Assembly (NCBI GenBank): GCA_037137575.1
Contig: JBAXKB010000051.1
Location: 1 to 7,357 of the forward strand
DNA length: 7,357 nucleotides
From: UBA5976 sp037137575
Lineage (GTDB): Bacteria; Actinomycetota; Actinomycetes; S36-B12; UBA5976
Direction of reading: 5' to 3'
Shown: positions 6,561-7,357 of the stretch, one piece after another
Layout of the letters: the number at the start of each line of letters is the position of its first letter
How positions within the stretch are numbered: position 1 is the first letter of the stretch
Notes under the pieces: model-generated
Told to the model about the DNA's origin: nothing
Databases searched by the model: none
The model's input: only the letters and a program-made list of their open reading frames with translations
Made by a program: the position numbers and the translations under genes

Positions 6561-7234
6561 GAGCTCGGCACTGACAATCTAAATCCAACTCCGCGCACAG
6601 CTTCAATCCAATCGGGATGATGTAATTTTTTCCGTAGTGATGCGATGTGTGCGTCTACTGTCTTTGTGGTTTGATACCAATCGGTATCCCAAACTTCACG
6701 CATAATGTCATTGCGTCGATAGACAGCGCCAGGATCGGCAGCTAGGTATTGAAGTAAGTCGAATTCTTTAGGAGTTAATGAAACCTCCTTGGAACTAACA
6801 AAAACTCGCTGGCTACGTCGATCGATAGAAAGTGGTCCGATTGTTTGATTGACTAAAGGTAGATCACGATCGGGTGCAACACTTCGTCGACTGACTGCTC
6901 GGATGCGAGCTACTAACTCACGCATACCAAACGGCTTTACTAGGTAGTCATCCGCGCCAAATTCGAGCGCAAGAACTCGGTCAACTTCTTCACTGCGAGC
7001 ACTCAAGATGATGATTGGGGTGGCAACCTCTGCACGGATAGCCCGGCATACCTGGTGCCCATCAATGTCGGGAAGCCCAAGATCGAGCAGTATCAATTCC
7101 GCTGACTCAGTTTTTGCCTCGGTTATTGCATCAGCACCTGTAGAAACGTGCTTTACCGCAAAACCTTCATACTCCAATCCATCTATAACGCTGGCAGCAA
7201 CAGATGGGTCGTCTTCAACAAGGAGAATGTTCAC
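6557..7234 (-). CDS. OmpR-family response regulator
   Basis: A 225-residue DNA-binding response regulator, the partner of the kinase gene that follows it. The receiver domain (1-115) has the acidic pair D8/D9 in LLVEDD, phospho-acceptor D51 in LLDLGLPD, S78 in ILSAR and K100 in LVKPFG. The winged-helix output domain (about 130-222) has VSLTPKEFDLLQYLA (151-165), the recognition region KTVDAHIASLRKKL (191-204) and the terminal RGVGFRL (214-220). I chose GTG at 7234, which gives MNILLVEDD, the usual start for this family. A GTG at 7270 would add 12 residues (MFIFPKTARITS) not typical of the family, and would place the palindrome at 7252-7263 inside the gene. No strong ribosome site precedes 7234. 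The targets are unknown, although autoregulation and control of the divergent neighbour are common for this family. Confidence 0.93.
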   Translation of the reverse strand: MNILLVEDDPSVAASVIDGLEYEGFAVKHVSTGADAITEAKTESAELILLDLGLPDIDGHQVCRAIRAEVATPIIILSARSEEVDRVLALEFGADDYLVKPFGMRELVARIRAVSRRSVAPDRDLPLVNQTIGPLSIDRRSQRVFVSSKEVSLTPKEFDLLQYLAADPGAVYRRNDIMREVWDTDWYQTTKTVDAHIASLRKKLHHPDWIEAVRGVGFRLSVPSS

Positions 7235-7324
7235 ACTTGTAATTCTTGCGGTTTTCGGGAAAATAAACACGATCCGAACCGAATTTGGCTAATTTTTGGA
7301 TTTCCCGGAGATGAGGCTTAGTCA
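7235..7324. promoter_or_regulatory. Intergenic region with operator-like symmetry upstream of the response regulator
   Basis: This stretch precedes the two-component operon and possibly a divergent plus-strand gene. It contains a perfect short palindrome TTTTC-GG-GAAAA (7252-7263), a tandem CCGAA-CCGAA (7274-7283) and an inverted pair CGGGAAA (7256-7262) and TTTCCCG (7301-7307). On the minus strand TATTTT (7265-7260) is a plausible -10 for the regulator and overlaps the palindrome. On the plus strand TAATTT (7290-7295) could serve a divergent gene. No clear -35 is present. Assignment as promoter or operator is inference. Confidence 0.35.
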
Positions 7325-7357
7325 ATGGCTGGGTACGGTAGATGCATGGTTACAAAG
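7325..7357 (+). CDS. Possible start of a divergent gene, cut by the window end
   Basis: An open frame begins with ATG at 7325 (MAGYGRCMVTK) and runs off the window. TGAGG at 7312-7316 is a ribosome site eight bases upstream, and an in-frame TAG at 7319-7321 closes the frame before it. In the same frame an ATG at 7346 (MVTK) has TACGGT (7334-7339) six bases upstream, so a leaderless start there is the alternative. Another frame opens at ATG 7311 with GGAG directly abutting, which is too close to function well. Only 11 codons are visible, so neither identity nor reality is established. Confidence 0.25.
   Translation, partial: MAGYGRCMVTK

Overview
The window looks like core chromosome of a free-living actinobacterium with moderate GC, roughly high-40s percent by eye. 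The order ftsH-folE-folP-folB-folK-DUF3180 is the classic actinobacterial folate cluster, as in Mycobacterium tuberculosis Rv3610c to Rv3605c. The FtsH carries the HEGGHA zinc motif and a C-terminal RPAWTGS tail, both of which I recall from actinobacterial FtsH. The relatively low GC, compact spacing and leaderless-looking starts would fit a streamlined freshwater lineage such as Nanopelagicales (acI). That lineage is an inference, not a proof.

Layout. (1) 4-300, minus strand: a small conserved protein of the kind usually auto-labelled a VapB-family antitoxin. Its sequence has a GxHR patch that resembles the ParB/sulfiredoxin fold more than a VapB antitoxin. (2) 301-462: a divergent intergenic region holding the start signals for that gene and for ftsH. 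(3) 463-5178, plus strand: one tightly packed operon. It encodes the membrane protease FtsH, then GTP cyclohydrolase I (FolE), dihydropteroate synthase (FolP), dihydroneopterin aldolase (FolB), HPPK (FolK) and a four-helix DUF3180 membrane protein. Four of the five junctions are stop/start overlaps (GTGA, ATGA, TTGA, GTGA); the other is a 4-nt gap. (4) 5175-7234, minus strand: a two-component system, response regulator first and sensor kinase second, joined by another GTGA overlap. It meets the folate operon tail to tail, with the stop codons sharing four bases. (5) 7235-7357: an intergenic region with operator-like symmetry and a possible start of a plus-strand gene cut off by the window end.

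FolE, FolB, FolK and FolP form a nearly contiguous route from GTP to 7,8-dihydropteroate. FolE makes dihydroneopterin triphosphate, FolB cleaves dihydroneopterin to 6-hydroxymethyl-dihydropterin, FolK pyrophosphorylates it and FolP joins it to p-aminobenzoate. The dephosphorylation step, p-aminobenzoate synthesis, dihydrofolate synthase (FolC) and DHFR are not encoded here. The two-component pair is an OmpR-type regulator and a membrane kinase with an extracytoplasmic CACHE-like domain; its signal and targets cannot be read from this window.

I found no mobile element, CRISPR array, RNA gene, broken gene or clearly new system. The more interesting points are the probable mis-naming of the first gene, the conserved but uncharacterised DUF3180 protein in a folate operon, the terminator-free convergent junction and the symmetric DNA between the regulator and the next gene.
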